Below are positions 7,135-14,276 of a DNA stretch of 18,360 bases, in pieces. Below the pieces are notes generated by a model. That model was not told the DNA's origin and did not search any database. It worked only from the letters and a program-made list of their open reading frames with translations. The stretch comes from CAZIWJ01 sp964542855 (GTDB lineage Bacteria; Bacteroidota; Bacteroidia; Cytophagales; Cyclobacteriaceae), in NCBI GenBank assembly GCA_964542855.1, contig CAZIWJ010000049.1, positions 1 to 18,360 on the forward strand. The letters run 5' to 3'. The position numbers were made by a program, and so were the translations under genes. The first letter of the stretch is position 1. Each line of letters starts with the position of its first letter.

Positions 7135-8007
7135 ATGAAAATAGCATTAGAATGGTTTCTGAACCCCGACCATTTGCCGCTGATCGTGGCCAAAGAAAAA
7201 GGTTTTATTGAGGAAGCCGGAATTAATGACTTGGAAATTGTTGTACCAGACGCCCATTACGACGGATTAAGTGAATTATTAACCGGCAACATTGAACTGG
7301 CTACCAATGAACCTTTGCACCTGATTGAACAGTACAACGAAAATTTCCTAACGCTGGGTACTTTCTTTCAAACCCGGGGTGGGGTAATGGTGAAAAAATC
7401 CTCATACTCCAAACTTAAGCAAGGAGAAGTTATTCACGTGGCAACCCCCGTGGCTAATGAAAAAACTAACCGCATCGGGCTGGAAATTATTCAGCGTTAC
7501 GCCCGGAAAAATGGTTTTGAGGTAACGCCTGAACAAGTGATTTTCGAAGCCAAAGATTTTTACCTGATCGATCACATTAAAAAAGGGGCTGACGCGGCCT
7601 GGCTATACTTTTACAACTTCGAAGGTATTGAAGCCGGGTATGAAGGGATGCCGATGGTATACATGGATGCAGAAACGGCCGGTTTTGCCAACTTTTGCGG
7701 ACTCGATATTTTCGTTACCAAACAGTTTTATTCCGATAACCAGGAATTAGTAAACAAGTTTACCGAAGCTATCCGCCGGGCTATCCGCTATATTCAGGCC
7801 AACCCGCAAGAAGTTTCTTCAATTTACTACCAGTTTAGCATGGAAGAGCCTTCCGAGTTAATGGACGAAATATTATTGGCTACCATTAAATGTTTCAACC
7901 CCGATTTTACGTCAAGCTACAAAGAAGAACTGCCCATTCTGCATTTCTTCCGTGAAATTGGCATTACCGATTTAGAGGACGAAAAATTTAAAACTGCATT
8001 TATTTAG
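7135..8007 (+). CDS. THI5/NMT1-family protein, cytosolic, likely pyrimidine (HMP) related
   Basis: This 290-residue protein has the fold signature of the NMT1/THI5 family (periplasmic-binding-protein type II), whose members include the ABC-transporter binding protein ThiY and the yeast HMP-phosphate synthase Thi5. The family opening is clear: ALEWFLNPDHLPLIVAKEKG at 4-23, then LSELLTGNIELATNEPLHL at 45-63. It starts directly with the first beta strand: no signal peptide or lipobox, and a TAA in frame at 7114-7116, seven codons before the ATG, rules out a longer start. No ABC permease or ATPase gene lies in the window. By eye, H62 falls where yeast Thi5 has its reactive histidine (H66), but the Thi5 PLP lysine position appears to be N58, and the cysteine cluster is reduced to C188. 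Either a cytosolic pyrimidine-binding protein or an enzyme of HMP supply is possible. One base separates it from thiM. Confidence 0.78.
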   Translation: MKIALEWFLNPDHLPLIVAKEKGFIEEAGINDLEIVVPDAHYDGLSELLTGNIELATNEPLHLIEQYNENFLTLGTFFQTRGGVMVKKSSYSKLKQGEVIHVATPVANEKTNRIGLEIIQRYARKNGFEVTPEQVIFEAKDFYLIDHIKKGADAAWLYFYNFEGIEAGYEGMPMVYMDAETAGFANFCGLDIFVTKQFYSDNQELVNKFTEAIRRAIRYIQANPQEVSSIYYQFSMEEPSELMDEILLATIKCFNPDFTSSYKEELPILHFFREIGITDLEDEKFKTAFI

Positions 8008-8008
8008 T

Positions 8009-8818
8009 ATGGAAGTTTCAGATCAATTATTTAATAGCATTACCCGGTTAAGAAAACAAACACCCCTGGTTCACGCCATTACGAACCACGTAACCATAAA
8101 CGACATGGCAAACGGCCTGCTGGCGCTGGGGGCTTCCCCGGCTATGGTTGAATCGGCCAAAGAAGCGCACGGTTTCAGTACCATCAGCAGTGCTGTTTAT
8201 TTGAATTTGGGCACCCTTACCGGTGAGCAGGAGAAAGCCATGTTAAAAGCAGTAGAAGGAGCTACGGAGAAAAATGTACCGATTATTATTGATCCTGTTG
8301 CTGTCGGAGCCATTCCGAATAAGGTTTCTTTCGTTGAGGAAATCCGTAAAGCAGGAAAATTGTCGGTAGTGAAAGGTAACCTTGGGGAAATTAAAACCCT
8401 GGTAGGGATGCAAGGTAAAACCCGCGGGGTAGATTCCATCGATGAAGGTAGCGACGCAGCTAAAGCCTGCAGCCAGTTGGCCAAAGAATGGAATTGTGTG
8501 GTGGTTGCCAGTGGTAAGCAGGATACCATTAGCGACGGAGAAGAAACCTGGTTGGTTGATAATGGCAGTCCGATGCTGCAACTGATTACTGGTTCGGGCT
8601 GTATGCTGGGAGCACTGGTTGCTGCCTTTTGCGGGGCCGGTAACGATTATCTGCAGGCGTCGGTAGTTGCCTGCTTAAGCATGGGAGTTGCCGGAGAGGG
8701 TGCAGAAGCTACCGATAAAGGTAAACTGCCCGGATCATTCCGTACGAACCTGATCGATCAGTTGTACCTGCTGAACGCTTCCTTGTTAAAAGAAAAAGCA
8801 AAAGTAAGCCGGGCCTGA
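8009..8818 (+). CDS. thiM: Hydroxyethylthiazole kinase
   Basis: ThiM phosphorylates the salvaged thiazole alcohol (HET) with ATP to give the thiazole phosphate used by ThiE. The 269-residue length is normal for the family. Visible motifs are LVHAITNHVTINDMANGLLA at 20-39, where substrate binds, ALGASPAM at 39-46, PIIIDPVAVGA at 91-101 (usually DPVGAG), VVKGNLGEI at 120-128, VVVASGKQD at 164-172, and the anion hole TGSGCMLGA at 194-202, with C198 matching the catalytic-site cysteine of the Bacillus enzyme. The start one base after the preceding stop indicates tight co-translation. Its presence without thiazole synthesis genes nearby points to salvage. Confidence 0.95.
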   Translation: MEVSDQLFNSITRLRKQTPLVHAITNHVTINDMANGLLALGASPAMVESAKEAHGFSTISSAVYLNLGTLTGEQEKAMLKAVEGATEKNVPIIIDPVAVGAIPNKVSFVEEIRKAGKLSVVKGNLGEIKTLVGMQGKTRGVDSIDEGSDAAKACSQLAKEWNCVVVASGKQDTISDGEETWLVDNGSPMLQLITGSGCMLGALVAAFCGAGNDYLQASVVACLSMGVAGEGAEATDKGKLPGSFRTNLIDQLYLLNASLLKEKAKVSRA

Positions 8819-8845
8819 TTTACTGGGTTCCGATTTTTAAACCAA

Positions 8846-8853
8846 TAACTTTG
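8846..8853 (+). promoter_or_regulatory. Possible -7 box just before thiD
   Basis: TAACTTTG is a perfect match to the Bacteroidota -7 consensus TAnnTTTG, in the 42-base gap between thiM and thiD. Only seven bases separate it from the thiD ATG, so a transcript from here would be nearly leaderless. A TTG at the proper -33 distance is not visible (TGGG lies there), so this may be chance. Confidence 0.3.
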
Positions 8854-8860
8854 TCTAAGC

Positions 8861-9670
8861 ATGAATACTTATCCTGTTGTTCTCAGTATAGCCGGAAGCG
8901 ATTCCGGCGGTGGGGCTGGTATCCAGGCCGACATTAAAAGCATCAGTGCAAATGGGGCTTATGCGGCAACTGCTCTCACTGCTATCACTTCCCAGAACAC
9001 GCAGGGAGTCCAAGATATTTTTTCAGTCCCGGTAGAGCACATCAGCAGCCAGATTCATTCGGTACTTTCCGACATAGGTGCGAATGCAATTAAAATCGGG
9101 ATGCTGCATTCGCCCGCTATCATTGCCGCGGTTAAGCGAGCGCTGGGCGAGTATAATGTACCCAAAATCGTACTCGATCCGGTGATGGTGGCTACCTCGG
9201 GCGACCGGCTGTTGCAGGAAGAAGCCATTGAAGCGTTAAAAGCGTTTATTCCCTCAACTACAGTAATTACCCCGAATATTCCGGAAGCGGAAATTTTAAT
9301 GGATACCCAGATTTCAGATCAGGAGAAGATGTTCCAGGTAGCCCCTGAACTGGGAAAAAAATACAAGGTGTCGGTTTTACTGAAGGCCGGCCATTTACGG
9401 GAAAGCCCGCTGGTTGATGCCCTGTACTGTTACCCCGATGATGAGCTGGTTCTTTACGAATCGCAGCGAATTCAAACCAATAACACGCACGGAACCGGAT
9501 GTACGCTTTCTTCAGCTATTGCTGCCAACCTGGCGAAAGGCGATAGCCTTACGGTAGCCGTTAGAAAAGCCACGCATTACCTGCATGCGGCGCTAGAAGC
9601 GGGTAGCAATAAAAAGCTGGGTAAGGGAAGTGCGCCGGTTAACCATTTCTATAATTTTGGGGTACAATAA
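8861..9670 (+). CDS. thiD: Hydroxymethylpyrimidine / phosphomethylpyrimidine kinase
   Basis: ThiD phosphorylates HMP and then HMP-phosphate to give the pyrophosphate that ThiE couples to thiazole. The 269-residue ribokinase-fold product shows the N-terminal substrate motif VLSIAGSDSGGGAGIQADIK at 7-26, the segment TALTAITSQNTQGV at 37-50, IKIGML at 77-82, VLDPVMVATSGDRLL at 104-118, ITPNIPEAEIL at 136-146, LLKAGHL at 173-179, and the catalytic anion hole THGTGCTLSSAIAANL starting at residue 209, with C214. It is the last thiamine gene of the cluster, 42 bases after thiM. No intrinsic terminator follows it before korA. Confidence 0.96.
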   Translation: MNTYPVVLSIAGSDSGGGAGIQADIKSISANGAYAATALTAITSQNTQGVQDIFSVPVEHISSQIHSVLSDIGANAIKIGMLHSPAIIAAVKRALGEYNVPKIVLDPVMVATSGDRLLQEEAIEALKAFIPSTTVITPNIPEAEILMDTQISDQEKMFQVAPELGKKYKVSVLLKAGHLRESPLVDALYCYPDDELVLYESQRIQTNNTHGTGCTLSSAIAANLAKGDSLTVAVRKATHYLHAALEAGSNKKLGKGSAPVNHFYNFGVQ

Positions 9671-9766
9671 CCCGTTAAACCGGTTGTTGTCACTGTTTGC
9701 TACCGATTAAGGTCATTGTTTTGATCTGTAATATCCAGTTTTTTCAAGAACTGAACATACAGGCCC

Positions 9767-11626
9767 ATGAAAACAACACCTTATACCCGAAAAAAAGAAG
9801 TAGTTATCCTGTTTGCCGGCGATTCGGGCGACGGGATACAGCTTACCGGTGGCCAGTTTACCGAAACCAGCGAAATATACGGGAATGACGTCAGTACCTT
9901 TCCTAATTTCCCCTCCGACATCCGCGCCCCGCAGGGCACCCTTTCCGGTGTTTCCGGCTTCCAGCTGAAAATGGGAAGTGTGGAAGTATTCACTCCTGGC
10001 GACCAGTACGATGTGCTGGTGGTTATGAATGCCGCTGCCCTGAAAGTTAGTCTCTCCAACCTGAAGCCTGGCGGAATTATAATCGCCAACACCAGCGGTT
10101 TTGATAACCGAAACCTGAAACTGGCTAAATTTATCGACCAGGAAAATCCACTGACCGACAATACCCTGGCCGAATACGATGTACACCAGATCGATGTAAC
10201 CAAAATGACCCGGGAGGCCCTGAAGGACACATCGCTGGGAAAAAAAGAAATTGACCGCTGCAAGAACATGTTCGTGCTGGGTTACATTTACTGGATGTTT
10301 AACCGGGAACCGGGTAACACCATCCAGTTCCTACGCAACAAGTTTGTTAAAAAGGCTGAGCTGGCCGATGCTAACATCCACGTGTTGCTTAGCGGTTACC
10401 ACTTTGGGGAAACCCGGGAAACTTTTACCACCCGTTTTAACGTGGAACCGGCCCGGTTACCCAAAGGGAACTACCGGAACATTAATGGCAACCAGGCGGT
10501 GGCCCTGGCCCTGATTGCGGCGGCTAAGCGGAATAACCTGGAGCTTTTCTACGGTTCATATCCCATTACCCCGGCCTCTGATATCTTGCATGAACTATCG
10601 AAACATAAAAATTTTGGGGTAAAGACTTACCAGGCGGAAGATGAAATTGCTGCTATGTGTTCTGTCGTGGGTGCTTCTTACGCTGGTTCGTTGAGTGCAA
10701 CGGCTACTTCCGGTCCCGGATTATCGCTAAAAACCGAGGCGATGGGACTGGCGGTGATGCTGGAACTACCGATGGTGATTGTTAACGTTCAGCGGGGAGG
10801 CCCTTCCACTGGCCTGCCAACCAAAACTGAACAGGCCGATTTATTTCAGGCGCTTTACAGCCGCCACGGCGAGGCACCCATGCCGGTACTGGCGGCAGTC
10901 TCTCCCGAAGATACTTTCAGTACGGTTTACGAAGCTGCCCGTATTGCTCTGGAGCATATGACCCCTGTAATGGTGCTTTCGGATGGTTATATTGCCCAGG
11001 GGGCTGAACCCTGGCGCTACCCAAAAAGCGACGACCTGGCCAGGTTCAACATTCCTTACGCCAAACACCGGGAAGAAGAAACATTCCTGCCTTACTCTCG
11101 CGACGAACGGCAGGTTCGTAAATGGGCAACAGCTGGAAGCCCGGGACTGGCCCACCGGGTAGGTGGGCTGGAGAAGGAAATAGACACCGGCGATGTATCG
11201 TACGACGCAGAAAACCACGAAAAGATGGTGCTGATCAGGGAGCAAAAGGTGAATGCCGTATCTCGTTATATCCCCCAGCAAATTGTAAACCGTGGGCCAG
11301 CCAACGCTGAAGTACTTATTCTTGGATGGGGTTCTACCTACGGCGCAATAGAAACCGCGGTGAGGGAATTACTGGAAGAAGGCTATTCGGTTGCCCACGT
11401 TCATTTGCGCTACCTCCTGCCATTTCCCGAAAACCTGGGTATTTTAATGAGTAAAGCCCGCCGTATTATCGTACCGGAAATGAACCGGGGGCAACTGGTG
11501 AAGCTGGTCCGGGAACGTTTCCTGGTTCCGGCCGAACCATTAAGCAAGGTAAAGGGAATGCCCTTTACCGTTGAAGAAATTAAAACAGCCATCACCAAAC
11601 CATCACCCCATGTCTACAACAACTAG
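9767..11626 (+). CDS. korA: 2-oxoacid:ferredoxin oxidoreductase, fused gamma-alpha subunit
   Basis: With KorB this subunit converts a 2-oxoacid (probably 2-oxoglutarate) and CoA to acyl-CoA and CO2, reducing ferredoxin, in the TCA cycle. The 619-residue protein fuses the gamma domain (about 12-210, with FAGDSGDGIQLTGGQF) to the alpha domain (about 240-600). In the latter, YPITPASDI at 265-273, QAEDEIAA at 289-296, SGPGLSLKTEAMGLA at 315-329 and QRGGPSTGLPTKTEQADL at 342-359 are the pyrimidine-side TPP and substrate motifs of this family. The region at about 480-600 is the CoA-associated domain III. The fused gamma-alpha plus separate beta arrangement is normal for Bacteroidota KorAB. It starts 96 bases after thiD, with no visible terminator in between, and overlaps korB by 17 bases. 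Confidence 0.93.
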   Translation: MKTTPYTRKKEVVILFAGDSGDGIQLTGGQFTETSEIYGNDVSTFPNFPSDIRAPQGTLSGVSGFQLKMGSVEVFTPGDQYDVLVVMNAAALKVSLSNLKPGGIIIANTSGFDNRNLKLAKFIDQENPLTDNTLAEYDVHQIDVTKMTREALKDTSLGKKEIDRCKNMFVLGYIYWMFNREPGNTIQFLRNKFVKKAELADANIHVLLSGYHFGETRETFTTRFNVEPARLPKGNYRNINGNQAVALALIAAAKRNNLELFYGSYPITPASDILHELSKHKNFGVKTYQAEDEIAAMCSVVGASYAGSLSATATSGPGLSLKTEAMGLAVMLELPMVIVNVQRGGPSTGLPTKTEQADLFQALYSRHGEAPMPVLAAVSPEDTFSTVYEAARIALEHMTPVMVLSDGYIAQGAEPWRYPKSDDLARFNIPYAKHREEETFLPYSRDERQVRKWATAGSPGLAHRVGGLEKEIDTGDVSYDAENHEKMVLIREQKVNAVSRYIPQQIVNRGPANAEVLILGWGSTYGAIETAVRELLEEGYSVAHVHLRYLLPFPENLGILMSKARRIIVPEMNRGQLVKLVRERFLVPAEPLSKVKGMPFTVEEIKTAITKPSPHVYNN

Positions 11627-12635
11627 TACCCTTAACGCAAAAGATTTTGCCAGCGAGCAGGATATCCGGTGGTGCCCGGGATGTGGCGATTACAGTATAT
11701 TGAAGCAGGTGCAGTTTGTACTGGCCGAAAACGGACTGTCGCCCGATGATATTGTATTTGTTTCGGGTATCGGGTGCTCTTCCCGCTTTCCCTATTACTG
11801 TAATACTTACGGTATTCATGGTATCCACGGCCGGGCCACGGCAATTGCCAGTGGCTTGAAAGCCGCGCGCCCGGAAACTGATGTCTGGATTGTTACCGGC
11901 GATGGCGACTCACTGGCTATTGGTGGTAACCACCTGATTCACCTATTGAGAAGAAACTTTGACGTTACCCTACTGTTATTCAACAACGAAATTTACGGCC
12001 TCACCAAGGGGCAGTATTCGCCCACTTCTCCTAAGGGAAAGGTTTCTAAATCTACCCCAGCGGGTTCGGTTGATCATCCGTTCAATCCGCTGCAACTGGT
12101 ACTGGGTGCCTCGGGAACGTTTATGGCCAGAGGAATAGACAACAATCCGGCACACTTGCGCCAGGTGATTCAGGCTGCTCACCAACACCGGGGAACCGGG
12201 TTTCTGGAAATATACCAGAACTGCAAAGTATTCAACAATGAAGCTTTCGATAATTACGGGATGAAAGGCGATAAAGCCAATCACAGCCTGTTCCTGGAAC
12301 CGGGTGAGCCCCTGGTTTTCGGGGCCGATCAGGATATGGGAATTATCCTGGACGGGTTCCACCCCAGGGTAGTTGAATTTGGAAACGGGTATTCAGCCGA
12401 CGACTGCTGGGTGCACGATAGCTCCGATAAAGTAAAGGCTTCCCTGCTTACCCAGTTCTTTGAATACGGTACGGAAAAAGAAGCGCTGCCGCGGCCTTTC
12501 GGGGTTTTTTACCAGGAAAAACGCCTCACTTACGACGAGTGCCTGATTAACCAGATTAACGAGCAACGCGAAGCTAAAGGTAACGGCAACCTGGACCAGT
12601 TACTTTCCGGCCCCAAGCCCTGGACGGTTAAATGA
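11610..12635 (+). CDS. korB: 2-oxoacid:ferredoxin oxidoreductase, beta subunit
   Basis: KorB binds the TPP pyrophosphate and one 4Fe-4S cluster and passes electrons to ferredoxin. From the ATG at 11610 it is 341 residues. Likely cluster ligands are C22 and C25 (WCPGC), C56 (GIGCSS) and C205 (IYQNCKVF). HGRATAIASGLK at 73-84 and the magnesium/TPP motif GDGDSLAIGGNHL at 97-109, with NNEIYGLTKGQ at 125-135, complete the cofactor site. An upstream in-frame ATG at 11571 would add 13 residues (KKLKQPSPNHHP and others) that are not family-like and would lengthen the overlap with korA, so 11610 is preferred. No ferredoxin-like two-cluster domain is present, as in other KorAB enzymes. Confidence 0.93.
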   Translation: MSTTTSTLNAKDFASEQDIRWCPGCGDYSILKQVQFVLAENGLSPDDIVFVSGIGCSSRFPYYCNTYGIHGIHGRATAIASGLKAARPETDVWIVTGDGDSLAIGGNHLIHLLRRNFDVTLLLFNNEIYGLTKGQYSPTSPKGKVSKSTPAGSVDHPFNPLQLVLGASGTFMARGIDNNPAHLRQVIQAAHQHRGTGFLEIYQNCKVFNNEAFDNYGMKGDKANHSLFLEPGEPLVFGADQDMGIILDGFHPRVVEFGNGYSADDCWVHDSSDKVKASLLTQFFEYGTEKEALPRPFGVFYQEKRLTYDECLINQINEQREAKGNGNLDQLLSGPKPWTVK

Positions 12636-12671
12636 TGGGGCTAGTGATAATGCCAGCAGTGTAAGCCCGGA

Positions 12672-12914
12672 TCAGCGATTGTCCAGTTCCTGTTTTAATC
12701 CTTTAATGGTTCGCAGGTTGGCGTAAACAATGATGGCTAACAACAGGGGAGAACCAGTAAAAGGACTAAAAGACTTCCCCTGGATAATTAGTACCACAAT
12801 GGAAACCAGTACCACAGCAATGAAGCCAATCATAACGTTATTGATCAGTTGGAATACGTTTATTCTTTTTCTTATTTCTTCCTTGCTCAGTTTCTTGAGT
12901 TCATCATTCTTCAT
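12672..12914 (-). CDS. Small two-helix membrane protein, function unknown
   Basis: This 80-residue protein has a charged N-terminus (MKNDELKKLSKEEIRKRIN), a hydrophobic helix at about 24-44, a short SFSPFTGSP turn, a second helix at about 52-67 and a basic C-terminal tail. Positive charge at both ends suggests both termini face the cytosol. It resembles a widespread group of short uncharacterised Bacteroidota membrane proteins, some of which carry doubtful database names; I assign no function. It is convergent with korB, 36 bases away, and appears to be transcribed alone. Confidence 0.6.
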   Translation of the reverse strand: MKNDELKKLSKEEIRKRINVFQLINNVMIGFIAVVLVSIVVLIIQGKSFSPFTGSPLLLAIIVYANLRTIKGLKQELDNR

Positions 12915-13251
12915 AAATACAGACCATCTATCGGTTTTGGGTAATAAGACGCATGTTTAGTCGTAAAACCGGGTGAATTACATAGTAAAGCAAGTACGCT
13001 CCCCAAAGTACTATTACATTCATTAAACCTGGAATATTACTAATTACCGGATTTGGTTAACTGCCCGGAACAAGTTTAGCCCAATTTGGGAAAATAATTC
13101 ACTTCCGGGAAAACAGGAGTTCATTTTTCTGAGTATACTCGGATTTTCTTACATTCATTATCAGTGAATTAGCTCGTTGAATAAGCAAAACCTTACCTTT
13201 GGAATGCTTTTCGAATACTTGAGCGGAAAGTGAAATTAACAATAAGCAACT
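12915..13251. other. Intergenic region between divergent small genes
   Basis: These 337 bases lie between the two-helix protein (-) and the 57-residue ORF (+). The only sites I can name are the TACCTTTG box at 13194-13201 and a 12-base direct repeat TTACATTCATTA (13014-13025 and 13149-13160). I see no further ORF, RNA gene or hairpin of note. Confidence 0.4.
13194..13201 (+). promoter_or_regulatory. -7 box upstream of the 57-residue ORF
   Basis: TACCTTTG is a perfect TAnnTTTG match, 50 bases before the ATG at 13252. A TTG at 13177-13179 lies 14 bases upstream, shorter than the usual spacing of about 19, so the -33 part is imperfect. Position before an isolated ORF followed by a terminator supports a real promoter. 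Confidence 0.45.
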
Positions 13252-13425
13252 ATGGAAGTGTTTAATTCTAACTACTGTAAAGCAGAGCTCAATGAAAATA
13301 ATGAACTTAAGCTAAACTGGGAGGACAATGCCAGCCAGATGAACGAAGATGCTTTTAATCTTCATATTCACATGGCTTTAATGACCATGACCAGGTACCA
13401 GGCTGACAGTATCAGCCTGAAGTAA
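13252..13425 (+). CDS. 57-residue protein, function unknown
   Basis: ATG at 13252 to TAA at 13423-13425 encodes 57 residues: MEVFNSNYCKAELNENNELK, then LNWEDNASQMNEDAFNLHIH, then a tail ending ISLK. It is acidic to neutral, without signal peptide or membrane helix, and reads as two short beta strands followed by an amphipathic helix. Support for a real gene comes from the -7 box at 13194-13201 and a terminator directly after it (13456-13484). The strand-strand-helix opening resembles the N-terminal part of longer Bacteroidota proteins of STAS-like type, so it could be a truncated copy. After its stop, no frame continues such a domain. Confidence 0.5.
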   Translation: MEVFNSNYCKAELNENNELKLNWEDNASQMNEDAFNLHIHMALMTMTRYQADSISLK

Positions 13426-13455
13426 AGCAGTAAAACACGATGTGATTAAAGAAAC

Positions 13456-13484
13456 GGGGAGAGGAAATAACACTCCCTTTTTTT
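13456..13484 (+). terminator. Intrinsic terminator after the 57-residue ORF
   Basis: GGGGAG (13456-13461) pairs with CTCCCT (13473-13478), five Watson-Crick pairs plus one wobble, around an 11-base loop and is followed by seven T residues. It stops plus-strand transcription just where the convergent DUF420 gene ends; the T run overlaps that gene's stop codon. Confidence 0.65.
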
Positions 13485-14025
13485 ATCCGTAGTAAGGGCT
13501 GATCATCAGATATACGATAACCCCGGTTACCGACACGTACAGCCAAATTGGAAAAGCAATCCGGGTAATTCGCTTGTGATCCTGAAACTTGTGGTTTACG
13601 GCATAATAGAGGGCCAGTAACACGAAACGTACCACCACAATTGAAAGCCCGATGTGGGTAATAAGAAAGAAATAGTACAGGTAGCGAACCGCTCCATCCC
13701 CACCATAAGAAGTAGACGGGTTAGAAATATGGTACAGAATATAAGTAACCAGGAAAACAGAGCCCAGGGCAAAAGAAATATACATGAATGTTCGGTGAAC
13801 GGTCATTTTCTTTTGTTTAATCGCCACCAGCCCGCTAACTAACGTAATTGAGGTAAGGGTATTAATTACGCCATTCAGGTGAGGTATAATGGTAGTCCAC
13901 TCCCCAAGTGGTACTTTCTGCCGGATTCCAATGAGCAGGGCTACAGCCAGTGGAATAGCAATGGATAGAATATTAACGACTTTCTTATTATTCAGCGCCG
14001 GAACTTTTTCAGCTATTACTTCCAT
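13483..14025 (-). CDS. DUF420 family membrane protein
   Basis: This 180-residue protein has five predicted membrane helices (about 18-34, 50-68, 80-98, 115-142 and 155-175) and regularly placed histidines near helix ends: H49 (IIPHLNG), H77 (TVHRTF), H99 (LYHIS), H124 (ITHIGLS) and H150 (DHKRIT). This layout matches DUF420 proteins (YozB/CtaM type), which in Firmicutes are linked to cytochrome oxidase and heme A maturation; in Bacteroidota they often sit by cytochrome oxidase genes. Here no oxidase gene is in the window. The histidines may bind heme or metal, which is inference. It is downstream of the histidine kinase on the same strand, but a strong terminator lies between them, so it probably has its own promoter. 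Confidence 0.8.
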   Translation of the reverse strand: MEVIAEKVPALNNKKVVNILSIAIPLAVALLIGIRQKVPLGEWTTIIPHLNGVINTLTSITLVSGLVAIKQKKMTVHRTFMYISFALGSVFLVTYILYHISNPSTSYGGDGAVRYLYYFFLITHIGLSIVVVRFVLLALYYAVNHKFQDHKRITRIAFPIWLYVSVTGVIVYLMISPYYG

Positions 14026-14107
14026 ACAGATAGACTTAAACCAGTTATAGTTTCATAAACAGCTATTTTTCTCTTTAAGTTTTAAATTAATGAGCCCGTT
14101 GAATACA

Positions 14108-14140
14108 AAAAAGGTACAGCCTATGAAGTTGTACCTTTTT
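14108..14140 (-). terminator. Strong intrinsic terminator after the histidine kinase gene
   Basis: AAAAAGGTACA (14108-14118) and TGTACCTTTTT (14130-14140) form a perfect 11-bp stem around an 11-base loop. On the minus strand the stem ends in a T run, so it works as a rho-independent terminator for the kinase gene ending at 14277. The A/T symmetry would let it act on the plus strand too. The remaining 14141-14276 has no feature I can support. Confidence 0.85.
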
Positions 14141-14276
14141 AATCTATAACACTACTACTATTTGCATTCAGCTCGTTAAGTAGAGCATTACTTTAACCTT
14201 TTAAATCTCATGAAAAGCAATTTTATCTACCCTTTTATCGTAGGGGTTAGCTACAAGTCAGTACCGGGGCAGGAAA

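Noticed and set aside
9671..9766. A possible korA promoter (TTTG, then TTGTTTTG)
   Set aside because: The -7 part has a mismatch at a key base and the spacing of 16 is short; I do not consider it supportable.
9713..10269. Minus-strand ORFs of 157 and 162 codons
   Set aside because: Both are antisense to the conserved gamma domain of korA and show no family features.
11571..11609. Upstream in-frame start for korB
   Set aside because: It adds 13 non-conserved residues and lengthens the overlap with korA; the ATG at 11610 begins just before the conserved domain.
12636..12671. GGGCT/AGCCC inverted repeat between korB and the small membrane protein gene
   Set aside because: Only five pairs, a 21-base loop and no T run on either strand; too weak to call a terminator.
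13014..13160. Direct repeat TTACATTCATTA (13014-13025 and 13149-13160)
   Set aside because: A 12-base AT-rich match within an AT-rich gap can arise by chance; no mobile-element gene or target-site structure goes with it.
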